DNA of 64,000 bases from Nematostella vectensis (lineage: Eukaryota; Cnidaria; Anthozoa; Actiniaria; Edwardsiidae), in NCBI RefSeq assembly GCF_932526225.1, contig NC_064037.1, positions 12,973,703 to 13,037,702 on the forward strand, read 5' to 3'. Positions 11,493 to 24,600 of this stretch are shown one piece after another (within the stretch, counting starts at the first letter, position 1; each line of letters starts with the position of its first letter). The translations under genes were made by a program, and so were the position numbers. The notes below the pieces were generated by a model. The model did not search any database. It saw nothing but the letters and a program-made list of their open reading frames with translations, and was not told the DNA's origin.

Positions 11493-14400
11493 GCCCAATA
11501 CTTTGCCAAAGTTATGATGACCAGTAGGGGCGTCCACCTTCCAAATATTTTGTTTCTGTAATACATCGTACTTTTTTGGAAGAAACCTTCAAAATACCCA
11601 CCAACGATTGAAGTTTAATACTTCATTAACAGTTTTTTTATTATTATTATTATTGAAAGCATCTCTGTAACTTGCTTGAATGAGCCGATTGAAATGGATT
11701 GTTTGAGCGTGAGTCGGTATTGCGCGCTCGGTGTATGAAAGAGAGCATATCATGCGGATCATATATAAGTAAACACCGTGTAGTGACTTAAGGCGAAGTA
11801 GGATGGGAGTGGCGGACAGAGCTCGTATTAGCGAGATGTTCGAAGTAGCTACTTGATAACCATATTAAAACGATAAAACACGATATTATCCTTTTGAAAC
11901 CTTATCACCAGATCAATGTTAAAGTATCAGAAAATACATTATATGGCTGATTTACATGAAGCTTGTTTACCAAGTAACAGGGGGTGGTAATAAATATTTC
12001 TTTAAACGAGTTATGAGTTAAGAACAACCCAGAAAATGTTGTTAGAGAAAGGTTTTATTACCCCGATAATGGAGTGCTAGGATACAAAACCACAATTTTC
12101 TTCTTATCAGGAACTAACATGTACGGTATTGGCTAACGCACGTCGGTGATAACACTGTGGATTTATTCTTAAAACCAAGGGCACCATTATCAAATACACT
12201 TGACTTGATATCTTATATTCATTTTCTTTCTGTAGATTCACACCCTTTACTACCGCAAAGGAAGCAAGTGTATGGTGTTACTAGGGTGCCAGATATTTTT
12301 TTTTCAAATGACTTGACACCTGCTAAGAGACCGCAGAGGCTTTTCTCACTAAGTGGTCGGTTTTGCGGCTTTATTCGAGTCTTAAAAACCTCCTCCTGCT
12401 GTACGGTCAACACCCTTGACGAGAACCAGCAGGCAGCGAAAGCATTTGACCGTTAAAGAGGATTTTACCGGTCTACTACTCTTTTCTTTCAACTGTGGTT
12501 TCAAACGTAAGTTACTAAAGCTGCTTTTGTTTATTATTCTATTTATAATTCCGATTATTGAAATTAGAGAAAGCACTTTTCAACTTTTGAAGCGGATTTG
12601 CATTACGAAGTCAAATACATTCAACTTTCAACTTTTTTTTCAAAAATCGTGGATATTGTTTAAAGATCCATGCATCATTTCTGTTTTTTAATAACAAATC
12701 TGTGCTGCCAATATCCAGGCTTTAGTTAAACCATCTTGTAATACATCCACGATTTTTTCAGTAACGAAGGGATGCCGAGGCCTTTTAGCAAGAGGCAGGC
12801 AGTCAGAAGGGGTTAATTAACCAAGTAAGATGGATGATGTTATGTAAAGCCGTTTTCTCCCAGTCGTGCTCTAAAAAAAATAGCTCCATACTGCGGCTCT
12901 TTTAAAATGCCTAAGGCTATCTACCCCAAGCAGAGCTTTCTGTGTCGCTCGTTATCTGGTTATTTTTCCCTGAAGGGTATCATTCAATATCAAGTAATAT
13001 GCAGGTCCAAGGTCCATCGAAAAATACATCTTATTTATTTTGATTGTGCCTGGCAAACTATGGTGCTGATGATGAATATTGTGAATATGCGATTCAGATA
13101 GTTAGTGTAGGTAGAAAATTATGCAATGTGTTTTTCTCAAACAAATGGCAGCAAACATTTCTTACATTTTCGAACAATGGGACACCCCTCTTTAAACAGA
13201 CCTGGCGAGTAATAATTCAATATCAGCAGGCTGTTCCCTAAAAAGCTCACCAGGTTGGCAAATGTTTCACATGGTCACCAGGTAGTCGGTCCAGACAGTC
13301 AGATTTTTTTACATCTTTTTTTTTTCGGGGAAAAATTTCCCACCATGCCAGTCTGTAATTCTACCAGGGAAGGCAAACTCTGCCAGGAAGAATCTGAAAA
13401 CTCAGCAGATGCCGGAGAGGAAAATAAAAAAAAACAGGTAGAGTAGAAATCCCCCCCAGGTCGGGTTTCTGGTCAGTGGTATGGGGGATGTAATAGGTAG
13501 GTCTGGTAATAGTGTAAGTCTGTAACATTCGCTGTCAGATGTATACAACGTTAGTATATCAAATCACAGGTCATGTGACTATTCCTTAGTTTCAGATTAC
13601 ATAACAATTGGGAAAGTTCATTTGTATTGTGATAAATTTTTATTTTTAAAGACCACTGATAACCTAAGCAATACATTTACTTACTCTCCTTAAAGCAGGC
13701 CAATCACGACGCCCATTCTATGCTCCCGCTCAATGGCGAGTCACTCATAGAATCCATTTCCATCGGCTAATTCAAGCGAGTATACTTTCAAACAAATTTA
13801 TCGTCAATAACGTATCAGACTTCATTCATAGATTGTTATTTTGAAGTTTACTTGCGAATAAATCGCAATGATGAACAATAACAAAGGAAATGGGTGACCG
13901 TAGACCCAAGCGGTAATTACCCCGATCGTCCCGGCAAAATCGCTCGCGCTCGCGTCGGATTAAAATTTTGAGTTCCTTTGCCTGGTCTGAAGTGCGAAAT
14001 CGACCACTTTTAAACATGCGAATTATTTATACACACCAAAAGCGCGTAACCTCCCGGGATCTGCTTAATATCTTTCGTCATGTACTGAACTGAAATAATT
14101 TAACTGATTTCCAAAATGGATTTAGCTCGGGAGTAATAGTCATTACATATTATTATAGAACTTTTTTGTTTTTTTAAGATAACATGCTACTTTTTTCAGA
14201 TTGCGAAAACTGAATAATTGTATTTTAATATGCGACATAAGCGTTTGTTGACGCTTGTGATGAATTTTTCCCAATTTTCCACCCCTCAATGTGTTCATTT
14301 AGCGTAGAATGGGTGGTCTACATTTGACGTCACACAGCCTCGTTGATTAATAATCAAGGGTCAAAGTTAGGTGTGGAATAATTTTGATTCTTTGGCTACA

Positions 14401-17400
14401 ACGCGGTAATTAAGTCCGTAGCAAAAAAAGCTATTGATTATCCGCGGCACGGTGTGACAGAACAACATCTATACTAGACGCTTTCCAAGTTGCGCAGGAA
14501 TCGGGCGGTTAGAAGTGTACCTTTAATTCACATATTTAGAGTAAGATGGGGAGAACTTTGATTGCGAGATATCGGGGATTGAAGTTGTGTAAACATTAGA
14601 GGCAGCGTGACAGCAATGACAGACGAAGAGCAAATAGAGCCGCGTATGGCAACCAATCTTATTGCACGCTCTACACGCAGCGGGAAAACTCTTGGCGCTC
14701 AAATGTCATAGCGCTAGTCGTGCAAGTGAAGGAAGATACCTAGACCGAAGCGAGATTGCACCGAAGAAAAGAAGAGCGCGGAAAACTTAAAAAGACCGCG
14801 AAAGAAGACAACTCTGTGTTTTGGGCTTTCTTCATCGCTTAGCCTTCTTCGAAGGAAGCCAAGGATTCTTACTTAATCTTGGCGTAGTTCACAACTATGC
14901 AAAATTTAGAGTAAGCGCTTAGAAATCTCGAATAAAAGGTCGATAATGATACTGACGCGCTTGTATGCTAATTAGAGGGAAAGCCGTAAAACTAAGTTCC
15001 CCGGATGTTGTCGCGGGACTTTGAGCTAAATAAACAGGATTATGGGATTATTGACGCCTTCGAGAATAACGCTACACTCGTTCGAATTCGGCTTTTCTCG
15101 AATGGCGGAGTATTTAAGATCTTGGTGTTTTTTTTTTTTGCTAACATCTAGAGTGTGCCTATTGTCATCGAATGGCATAATAAAAAAATTTCACCAGAAA
15201 TGAAGCCATTTGGGTCTACGGTATCGTTAACAAGTTGGAACTGATGTCATGAGTGTCGTGCGAGTTTCGAACACGGGCCTAGCCAAAATTGCTTTGAATG
15301 GTTTCTAGGCTGCATGCTTCAATGTGCATTGCGCAATTTAGATCTCTTCCCACGTGTCCGTAGGTTTTTGTACAAAGAGGTTTTGTTTTCCCCGTATTTT
15401 ATAATAATATATATGTAGAGGGTGTGTTAACGAGGTAAAAATTCCGCTTTTAAAAACCTTAAAATTACGTGGACCGGTTCTTAGCTCTCGAGACGTGGCT
15501 TATTATTGCGTGATCATCTACCTTTTACGTTTCGAATGATACAAGGGGGCTTTTGTAAAAAGATGCCCCAATGTTAAATTTCAAAGGATATACACCCTTG
15601 CGAGTAAGGAATACTAGGGTTAAAAGTTTGTAGCTAAGGCATTTCTTTCCCTTCGAGTATAAAAATATATAGTACTAACTAGAGTAGGTTTGTAATATTT
15701 TAACAAACAATGGGTGCCAAATTTAATGTAAAAAGCTATTAGATCTTCTTCAAAATGTCATTAGGTCGTTAATCATGTTAGTCTTGAATAAAAAAACATT
15801 CCCATCCTGATGCCGTTGGAAAGCATAGTTAACATTTACTTTAACATAATTAAGCAGATCCCTTCAGATTTTGTTGTTGTTGTTGTTGTTGAAGTGTTTA
15901 AAGTTGCCTTTGCTTGTATCATGGCTAGTAGCATGACCTGATGACGTGGATATGAGTTATTGATGCTTGTTCATGCATGCATTTGTGTATATAGATATAT
16001 AATAGATCAGGTTTGCCTTCACATCATTTCATTCGTGAGAGCATAATACACACTCGGCATCACATCCCTCTGCAACAGCAGGTAAACCAATATTTAAAGA
16101 TTTTATTACTTGAATAAGCAAACGGCTTCTTTGTGGTAGCCTCTTTCCTTTCAAGATAGAATATCTTCTTTGGTGTTTTAATATTGAAATTACAAAATTA
16201 TTTAAAAATAATAATAATATCAATAAAAAAATAATATAGTAATATCAACCACAAAGCCGAAAAAAGTCTAAAGAGAAATGAACAGCGAATCTTTTTGGAA
16301 TGAAAACTAATAATAGGCCAAAAGTAGCTCGATAATGATATAAATCTTGTTACATCAAAAGAATAAACCCTAACGCGGTTTTTATAAAAGAAATAACTTA
16401 TCTGGCCTTCAGCTCCAAACATTTTTTTCCTCCAAATCTAATGATTCAATATTTTCCATTCTAAAGTAGCGTTATTAAACATTTAGCAACCTCGCTACTA
16501 AAAATAACATTTGCCCTCCTATCGCTTCTTTAGACAGAAACAGAAAAGAATTACACATTGTAATAAAGAAACAATAAAAGCTTATAAAAACAGACCAAGA
16601 GGGCAAAGATGAACACAGTTATGATGCTAATTTTATATACAATTGACTTTAATTCTTGTATCCAACGAATGCAGGAATCTGTGTTTGTATTCACCAAGGA
16701 TAAAAGCAATTTCACAGTCGATATCATTTCATGACCGTCAACTTATTTAACCAAGTAGGAATCTGCTAAAAAGAGAAGATATTACCTGGGAATTTAAAAG
16801 TTTTTTTTAATTCCAATTTGCACTAATTGTATATGTATAATAAAACCTACTTGTAAATATACCAAGTGGAGATTTATATCTGTTGTTTGACAGTGAGAAA
16901 ACGGACATACAATATCAGGAGTCGCTCAAGTCCGCTTAGACCAGTCACCGTAAGTATACTTCATTCTTTATTCTTTAATCTATATATTTGAGTGTCGTTT
17001 CATTCTCTTTATGGATTTTGATTCACGCATTTAAAATCTAGTGCTTGGTTAACTCATTTTAATGTTTAGGGAGGGAGCACAGTAAACGTGTTGTCATTAC
17101 CGAATTTAAGGGCATTAAGGGCCAAGAGCCAGTCAAATCCTCTCTATCCCTCTATCTCTCTATTCCAACAAACGCCCTGTGGATTCCCATGAATTTTTAG
17201 CCCATTCTCGCAGTAGAATCAACACATCTACCAAATTCTTTAAGCGGTTTACGTTAACAGTGTAAAAATGTATTCTAGAGTCAATTGTTTACTTGGTAAT
17301 GCATTATGGGAAAGATGGCCTTGGCTCCCTTAATCTGTCGACAGACTAAATGCCTCATGATTTTTTGACTTCCCGTTAGGTTATTCAATATCTACTTCAC

Positions 17401-17600
17401 CTTGCACATATTATTCATTTCTGGAGTGTTGGATCTCTCGATAACTTAAGTAAAAGGATTTTACTTATAAAAGCGATAAGACCTCCACAGTTTGTCAGTT
17501 TATTATTCATTCCTGGTACACGTGTAACACTACTCACTCGGAAAACCTTGTTTCTTTATATTCAAACTCAACTCCACACTACCACGCAAATTTGAAATTA

Positions 17601-17750
17601 GGGAGTAAGTACGCAGCTGCTTTGTCTCCTATTATCTTTTTTCTACAAAGGAGTTCTTTTGTCTCTATTCTTCTCGTTCCTTGTGTCGAGGTGCGGATAT
17701 TGTCTATTTGCCCAATCAAATTGCAGCTTGTAAGAGCTGCGTACTGACCC
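17601..17750 (+). mobile_element. 150-bp MITE, copy 1
   Basis: It starts GGGAGTAAGTACGCAGCT and ends AGCTGCGTACTGACCC, so the ends are imperfect inverted repeats built on AGTACGCAGCT. A close copy in inverse orientation lies at 33251-33400, in a NOS intron. Non-coding. Confidence 0.75.
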
Positions 17751-17760
17751 AAATTGGGAG

Positions 17761-18055
17761 CCTAGGTGACGTAATTGGCAGAGCGTCGCTCTGTGGCGCC
17801 TGTACCTCTCACCACTGGGTTCTGGGTTCGATTCCCGGTTCCGACGCGAGTTGAGTTAGTCTCGCTCTTGCTCCGAGAATTTTTCTCCCTTCATAAAACC
17901 AACAATTTCGATCTTAGCTGTGATCCGTGGTCAGACATAAGTTGTATGGCGGCTGCCTGGGGCGACTTCCCATGCCTTCAACACCTCTGAATCTGCGCTC
18001 TCGTAATTCAGCATCTAGCTGCAATGAGAGTGATAAGCTACTCCAATTTGTATCT
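17761..18055 (+). mobile_element. tRNA-derived SINE just upstream of the first NOS coding exon
   Basis: The head resembles a tRNA gene: an A-box-like segment around 17770-17785 (AATTGGCAGAGCG) and a strong B box GGTTCGATTCC at 17825-17835. The body that follows is shared with a second copy at 31540-32115 (ATCCGTGGTCAGACAT, TCTGCGCTCTCG-AATTCAGCATC). It ends within a few tens of bases of the NOS exon 1 acceptor (CAG at 18061-18063), so it may supply part of that 3' splice region. It is not a functional tRNA gene as far as I can see. Confidence 0.7.
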
Positions 18056-18070
18056 TCCTGCAGGTAAATC

Positions 18071-18664
18071 ATGGACGAGTCAGCTATCGTCATCAAGCTT
18101 GTCAAGCGTAAAGTAGGAGGGCTGGGCTTCCTGGTTAAAGAACGAGCAAGTAAGCCATGTGTCGAGATTTCTGATATCGTGAAAGGAAGTGCTGCCGAAG
18201 GTGTATCAAACCTTCAGCCGGGGGATATTATCCTTGAGGTGAATGGTAAATCCATAGAGGAATCCCATTTCAAAGACGCGGTGGACGTTCTGAGTGGTGT
18301 TGAAACGGGAAGTTCAGTTTCCCTGAAGATTAAACCAAGTGTTAGATCAAATGGGTCAGCAAAGACTTCCTCTAAAAATATCAAGGAGAACGTAACCCAA
18401 CCCATCAATGGAAACGTCGAGGAGCCAAGTGAAAATGCGAATAAGCCTAAAAATGAAGAAGCGAGAGAAAATGGGACCACAGAAACAGTCAATGGGCAAA
18501 GCGATCCCGAGGTTAATGACAATATGAATGGAGTAGCCTCGGGTATTTTACGGTGTCCCTTCTCGCAGTTCAGTGAGCACGCAAAAAGCCCGAAATATGT
18601 CAAGTTGAAAAACTGGGTCACTGGACAACAGTACACGGACACTTTGCACCAGAAAAGCAAAACG
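18071..18664 (+). CDS. NOS: NOS exon 1: PDZ domain and linker
   Basis: It encodes residues 1-198. Residues 5-92 are a PDZ domain with the carboxylate-binding GLGF at 17-20, followed by LVKERASKP, a stretch very like neuronal NOS. A charged, Asn/Glu-rich linker of about 80 residues follows, then the oxygenase N-terminal hook region ending LHQKSKT. In mammals this PDZ tethers nNOS to PSD-95 and syntrophin, so a membrane or synaptic scaffold role is an inference here. It ends at a consensus donor GTGAGT in phase 0. Confidence 0.95.
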
Positions 18665-21600
18665 GTGAGTGGTGCAAAGGCTTTCAACTTGGGCAGCCTT
18701 TCAGGCACGTTCACATTGAAGGATCGTCAAATACTATCTTTTTTCTTTGAGACTTATGAATGCAGCCCCCCCCCCCCCCTCCTAAGCAAGCCCTGGTAAC
18801 ACGCCAGCTTTTGAGGTCGTACGAGAAATATGTGGACGTAAAGAGAAGGCATACCATTACAAAACACTATAACTTGGTGTCAATTTGCATATACATTTTC
18901 GGTAATTCCCTCTACAATTTCGGTCCAAAGAAAGTATCTTCGGTCCATATATGGAAGTAGCTACGATGTACATCAAACAATTCAAGGGAGGTCAATAGGT
19001 AGACTCCAGCTCCCAGCTTTACTCTGAATCCCATTTTGGAAGGTGACCCCATGATCAGCAGTTAACTAATTTATGTTTCTGTCGTTTCTAGCGCATGCAC
19101 TGTACAGCAGCCCGGTGCGAGGGCTCTCTTATGAGACCCTATGGCGGTGAGAACCCGTCCCCGAGGCCTTATGGGATACCCCGTCCAAAGGAGGAGGTCC
19201 GCGAGCATGCGGTGGATTTCTTGGAACAATATTACACTTCCATGAAAATGTAAGGTTCCCCTTAAGTTATGCCATCTTAAACTTATACAGCTGTTTTCAG
19301 GATATCTTTCTCCAGTATTCGCCTCGAAAAGCTACATTTATTTTAGTACCTTCAAATTATTTCTGAGAACTCAATTGCATTACTGAATGCGCATACGAAT
19401 TATATTTTATGAATGTGTGATATGAGTAACGTTGAGTAATGTTGCGGGTATTAGGACATAATATAACGATTGTCTTGTTAGTTGGTATATCTTGAGAAAA
19501 TCAAGTTATTTCTTTACAGCCTTTGTATTCAATTATTCTTTTCCTTTTTGCCATTATTATCTTCTCAGGAACAACAGCCCAGCGCACGAGAAGCGTTTAG
19601 CGGAAGTTCTTAAAGATATCGAGGCAACTGGAAGCTATGACTTGACGGAAAAGGAGCTTATGTTTGGTGCGCGTATGGCTTGGCGTAACGCATCTCGGTG
19701 CATCGGCAGGATCCAGTGGAACAGATTACATGTAACGCCTCTTGAAAATATTTAATGCCTCATCACTAGCTGGTCATAATTTCTTAAAGCGTGTATTTTT
19801 AGGCCAGCCTAATTTTTAGGCCAGCCTTACAAATTAGGCAATTGTTTATTAGATATTATAATTTGTCATTGTCACTAGACTTTTTGCATGTATGCACAGC
19901 ACTATAGCTTCGCGCCTTGATTGCGTTTTCTTGCTTTCTTTCTTAGTCCAAGAGCGTATTTTTCGCTGATTTTTTTCACAAAAGCTCATCCGATGATGCA
20001 TTGTTGAGGCAACGCGATATACATGATGACATGTGATGTGTTATTTTTTTAGTTGTTTGATGCTCGTGATGTGTTCACTGCCCGAGGGATGTACGAAGCC
20101 ATAATTCGCCACATTAAATACGGGACTAACAAGGGCAACATCAGGTAGGCGGTTGCCTTCTACAAGTAAAGACCGATGACGCGTTAAAGATAAGAAAAAT
20201 ACTTTTCGTCACTATTTGTCACATCATTTTGCTATCTCTGCTACGTCACACGCTACCCGGTCGCGTAATGCTAATTTGCTCTCGGATTGTCCCCCCATTT
20301 CTTCCATAGTTGTGTCTAGCGTATCCATTTCATTTGCAAAGTGGGCGTTTGCTTTCTTTGCGTAAAGCGACAACAACTCCGGCAAGTGTTACATTTAATG
20401 AATAGATTTTAAAACCCACACACGATATGCCCCGGAAGAAAGATAATGTATCGTAAAATCTAGGTATCGTTGCAACGAGGTCCTCGATTTTATAAAATCC
20501 ATTGAAAATATCGTTGTAGCGAGGTCGCGTTAATAATCAATTTTTACAAAATAATAATTATGTAATTGTACTCTGTGAAAGACTGTTCAGTTACCCTCTG
20601 TAAGACTGTAATTTGTATTTAAAAGATCTGTCAAGTCAAAAAACCGATTAACTGTACTGAACTTGTCTAGTGTTTTGAGTTTTTCTCTCTATGTCGATAG
20701 ACAGAATCTGTTATATCGTTGTATCGTGGTTAAAATTACGCTCGGGAGAACAGATTTGTATCGTGAAATCGAGAATATCGTTGTATCCAATATCGTAAAA
20801 TCCAGGTAATTTCTTATACTTTTCACTGTATTTCCGCCGGGAGAAAGGAACGCCATCGTAAAATCGAGGTTATCGTAAGATCCAGGTTCCACTGTAATCT
20901 AGATTACTTTGAATAACCCTCTTTATGTACTCCTTGATTTTCCACAGGTCTACGATAACTGTTGTTAAATTTAATCAAAAGATTCCAAAGCCCACACTCT
21001 AGTAATCTAGATTACTTTTAATTAACCATCTTTAAGTACTCCTTGATTAACAGGTCTGCAATCCCTGTTGTTATATTTACTGAATAGATTCTAAAACCCA
21101 CACTCTTTAAATCTAGATTCCTTGTAAGGAACCCACTTTACTCCTTGACTATCAACAGATCTACAATCACTGTCTTCCCTCACCGCCGAGAGCCTCACAA
21201 AGACTTCAGAGTATGGAACACACAGCTCATACAGTATGCGGGCTATAAGCAGCCAGACGGGTCTGTGATTGGCGACCCGGCAGGCCTGGAGCTAACAGAG
21301 GTAGGGAAAGGGTCAACAGACAATGCCAACTGGTTGCTTCATGTTTGTAGTTGAGTCGACGGGAAGTTATAGAAATACGTAGAAAGGTAGGGAAAGGGTG
21401 AACAGAAAATGCCAACTGGTTGCTTCATGTTTGTAGTTGAGTCGACGGGAAGTTATAGAAATACGTAGAAAGGTAGGGAAAGGGTGAACAGACAATGCCA
21501 ACTGATTGCTTCATGTTTGTAGTTGAGTCGACGGGAAGTTATAGATATACGTAGAAAGGTAGGGAAAGGGTGAACAGATAATGCCAACTGATTGCTTCAT

Positions 21601-24600
21601 GTTTGTAGTGGAGTCGACGGGAAGTTATAGAAATACGTAGAAAGGTAGGGAAAGGGTGAACAGATAATGCCAACTGATCGCTTCATGTTTGTAGTGGAGT
21701 CGACGGGAAGTTATAGAAATACGTAGAAAGGTAGGGAAAGGGTGAACAGATAATGCCAACTGGTTGCTTCATGTTTGTAGTTGAGTCGACGGGAAGTTAT
21801 AGAAATACGTAGAAAGGTAGGGAAAGGGTGAACAGAAAATGCCAACTGATCGCTTCATGTTTGTAGTGGAGTCGACGGGAAGTTATAGAAATACGTAGAA
21901 AGGTAGGGAAAGGGTGAACAGATAATGCCAACTGGTTGCTTCATGTTTGTAGTTGAGTCGACGGGAAGTTATAGAAATACGTAGAAAGGTAGGGAAAGGG
22001 TCAACAGACAATGCCAACTGGTTGCTTCATGTTTGTAGTTGAGTCGACGGGAAGTTATAGAAATACGTAGAAAGGTAGGGAAAGGATGAACAGATAATGC
22101 CAACTGATTGCTTCTCGACTTGAAGTTATTCATCGTAATTGAAATACGTAGAAAGGCTCCAGTGGTATGATCCAGGAGTGAATGCGATAGGTTATTTCAC
22201 GCAACCTGCAATGGTATTGCGTATAGGATACCTACGCTTAATGTACCTTTTAAATTTTTGAATAAAATACACCAAAAACTGGAATTCAACTCTGCCAAAT
22301 TTTCTTCTTTAATAAGACTTCTTCAGTCTGCCCTGAAGAAGTCTTATTAAAGACGAAAATTTGGCAGAGTCGAATTCCAGTTTTTGGTGTATTGTATTTA
22401 TTGTTCTGGTACGAGATCACGACAGTTTGGGCTGTTTGATTCTATTTTAATTTTTTTATTTATCATCAGATCTGCGTGGCACTCGGATGGAAGCCAAAAG
22501 GAGGTCGCTTTGACGTCCTACCATTAGTACTACAAGCTGGAGGTGAACGCCCTGAATATTTCGAGATTCCGGAAGATCTAATCCTCGAAGTCAAACTAAA
22601 GCACCCAAAGTAAGAGCACGATAAACAGCAATAATCACTGGTCTATAGGACTCCGGGGCATCAATTCATTATCCATTCTTTCCCGTGTTTCATGAAGGAG
22701 GCTACGTCAAAGCATCCAGAGTATGTGCAGTAGAAAAAAAGAAAGGCTGGCAAAATGTAACGATTTTCTCTGACGAGTTTTACCTCAGCTTTGACGACAA
22801 AACATAAATTTGTATTTATTTTATTACCTTTATTTTAGATAATTTCAGCTCACTATTCTGTTTGACAGACTTTCTCCTTTTTTTTTGTCGTTCAGGTACG
22901 ACTGGTTTGAGGAGCTAGGTCTCCGCTGGTATGCACTACCTGCCGTCTCCTGTCTATGTCTGGATGTTGGAGGCATTGAATTCCCCGGTTGCCCTTTCAA
23001 CGGATGGTAAAATATCGTACCAAATAAACCTGTCCATTATTGCACAACTTAAATAAAAATAGATACACGCCACAATATAATACGTCTTGTCATTTTTAAT
23101 TCGTTGTTTATATTCTAGGTACATGGTGACAGAAATTGGAGCAAGAGACCTCGGTGATCCTTGTCGATACAACATGCTTGAGGTATCAGTTAGTAATTAT
23201 ATGTCGGGAAGTATCGTAATGATAATCGTCGTGTAAAGGTACTGGGTAAACTAAGTACAAGACTTCGTGTACCAACCAGGATGGCGGAGACACCGTTTTT
23301 ACTTCATCTTTCATTAAGTTACCCTTACCTTTTAAAGTTCTTTTTCCTTCGCTGTTTTAACGGAAGCATTAACCGGAGTGTGTGCGAAATGTAACTGGGA
23401 TATTCCAAGACTTTCTGTAATATCCTTGAATATCTCACGATATTCATCTTAGAACATCCTGCGATTTCCTTCATATTCTAGATACAAGGTGTGAATTTTC
23501 ACGGTAAATTTGGACCGATATTCCAGGATATTCTAGGATAACTCAAAAGGCATAGACTTACTTTAAACAGGATTTTCTACGATATTCTGGAATATCCAAT
23601 TGGATATAATGCGATTTTTTGGAATATGCATTAATGTGACAGGGAATGCATAGATGCGTTGTTCCTTTTGCGATAAAGAACGATATTCTTTGACAATATT
23701 GGATTTTCTTTGATTTTAGTGAATGCATAATCGGAAATTATTAGATTTTTCGGAATTGAAGGAAATTGAGGTTTGTTATTGACATATTGTCATTTTGCAG
23801 AATATTATACGCTTTTCTTGGATATCCGGTAATTTATTACAAATAGCTAGCAATATTTTCCAGCAAATAATTTTATTTTTAGAATACAGAACAAATTTAC
23901 AATTATCTCAAAATTTGATAATCAACTTTATAATTTTCGGATACAACGTGAACAGTGACTTCTATAACGTTATAGAAATCAGCAAAAATCGTTACAAGAC
24001 AAAACCAAATTCGACAAGTTGGTATACAACAAAAAGTGCAAGGCAAGCTAAAATATCTCTATGATTAAAAAACCTACTAAAGCAAACATTTTATACCAAC
24101 AATGGACATTTCACTTAGCTTTACTGAAGACTTTTTGGGTTTTGTCTTTAAGGATTTTTGCTGATTTCTAATCAGCTGGTCCATTTTCTCATTAGTCATT
24201 CCGTAATTTCCCCTCATTGCAACTGCAAAAATAATGGTAGTTGCAGTTAAGTAAGTGATACCTTTCTGCATTTCTTGCACTGTTGTGACTCACCATAAAA
24301 CATCTGCATCTTGTTGCTGGTCCAGGGCATCCCTCTGTACCTTCCCTTCCCCTTCAGTGTGCACCGCATGAGCTCTTCTTCGGTAATAAGGTCTGACAGG
24401 AGCCTCTTCACCCCTTCCAGGGGCTTTGACAGATATTTAATTTTCTGCTTTTGTTGTGACTGTAAAGAATAAATTGAACAATTAATTGAAAACAGCTAAA
24501 ATCGGTGTATAAGCAATCAGGCATGTATATAGTCTATACGAGTTCTCTGTTCCGGTTATATTGTTTGTTTGATGTTTTATCGAAACGTACCACTGGACTG

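Larger units (their letters stand above)
5672..17600. other. About 12 kb without a recognised gene
   Basis: No ORF here shows a domain I recognise, and none has supporting splice structure. It holds MITE-like elements at 6379-6622, 7785-7930 and 8442-8642, a C-run at 11451-11492 and a short TTG run near 15882. The C+G content rises at about 14450-14900, where there is a short open frame from 14617, and a perfect cAMP-response-type palindrome TGACGTCA lies at 14335-14342. Because the first NOS coding exon starts with a 3' splice site, a NOS promoter and untranslated exon should lie in this stretch, but I cannot place them. A donor-like CC-GTAAGTAT at about 16948 is one weak candidate. Confidence 0.5.

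Noticed and set aside
12157-12456. 99-codon plus-strand ORF starting MDLFLKPRAP
   Set aside because: No domain match, no codon pattern or splice support, in a long non-coding stretch.
17765-17850. Functional tRNA gene
   Set aside because: It has a good B box, but arm pairing is poor and the sequence runs directly into a SINE body present elsewhere in the window.
18214-18714. 166-codon minus-strand ORF
   Set aside because: It is antisense to the NOS PDZ exon, whose plus-strand frame has clear homology and splice sites.
23400-24060. Possible exon or structured array from recurring GATATTC-like words
   Set aside because: The words are irregular, the sequence is A+T-rich with no splice-supported frame, and they resemble a decayed copy of the dispersed repeat at 27597-27786.
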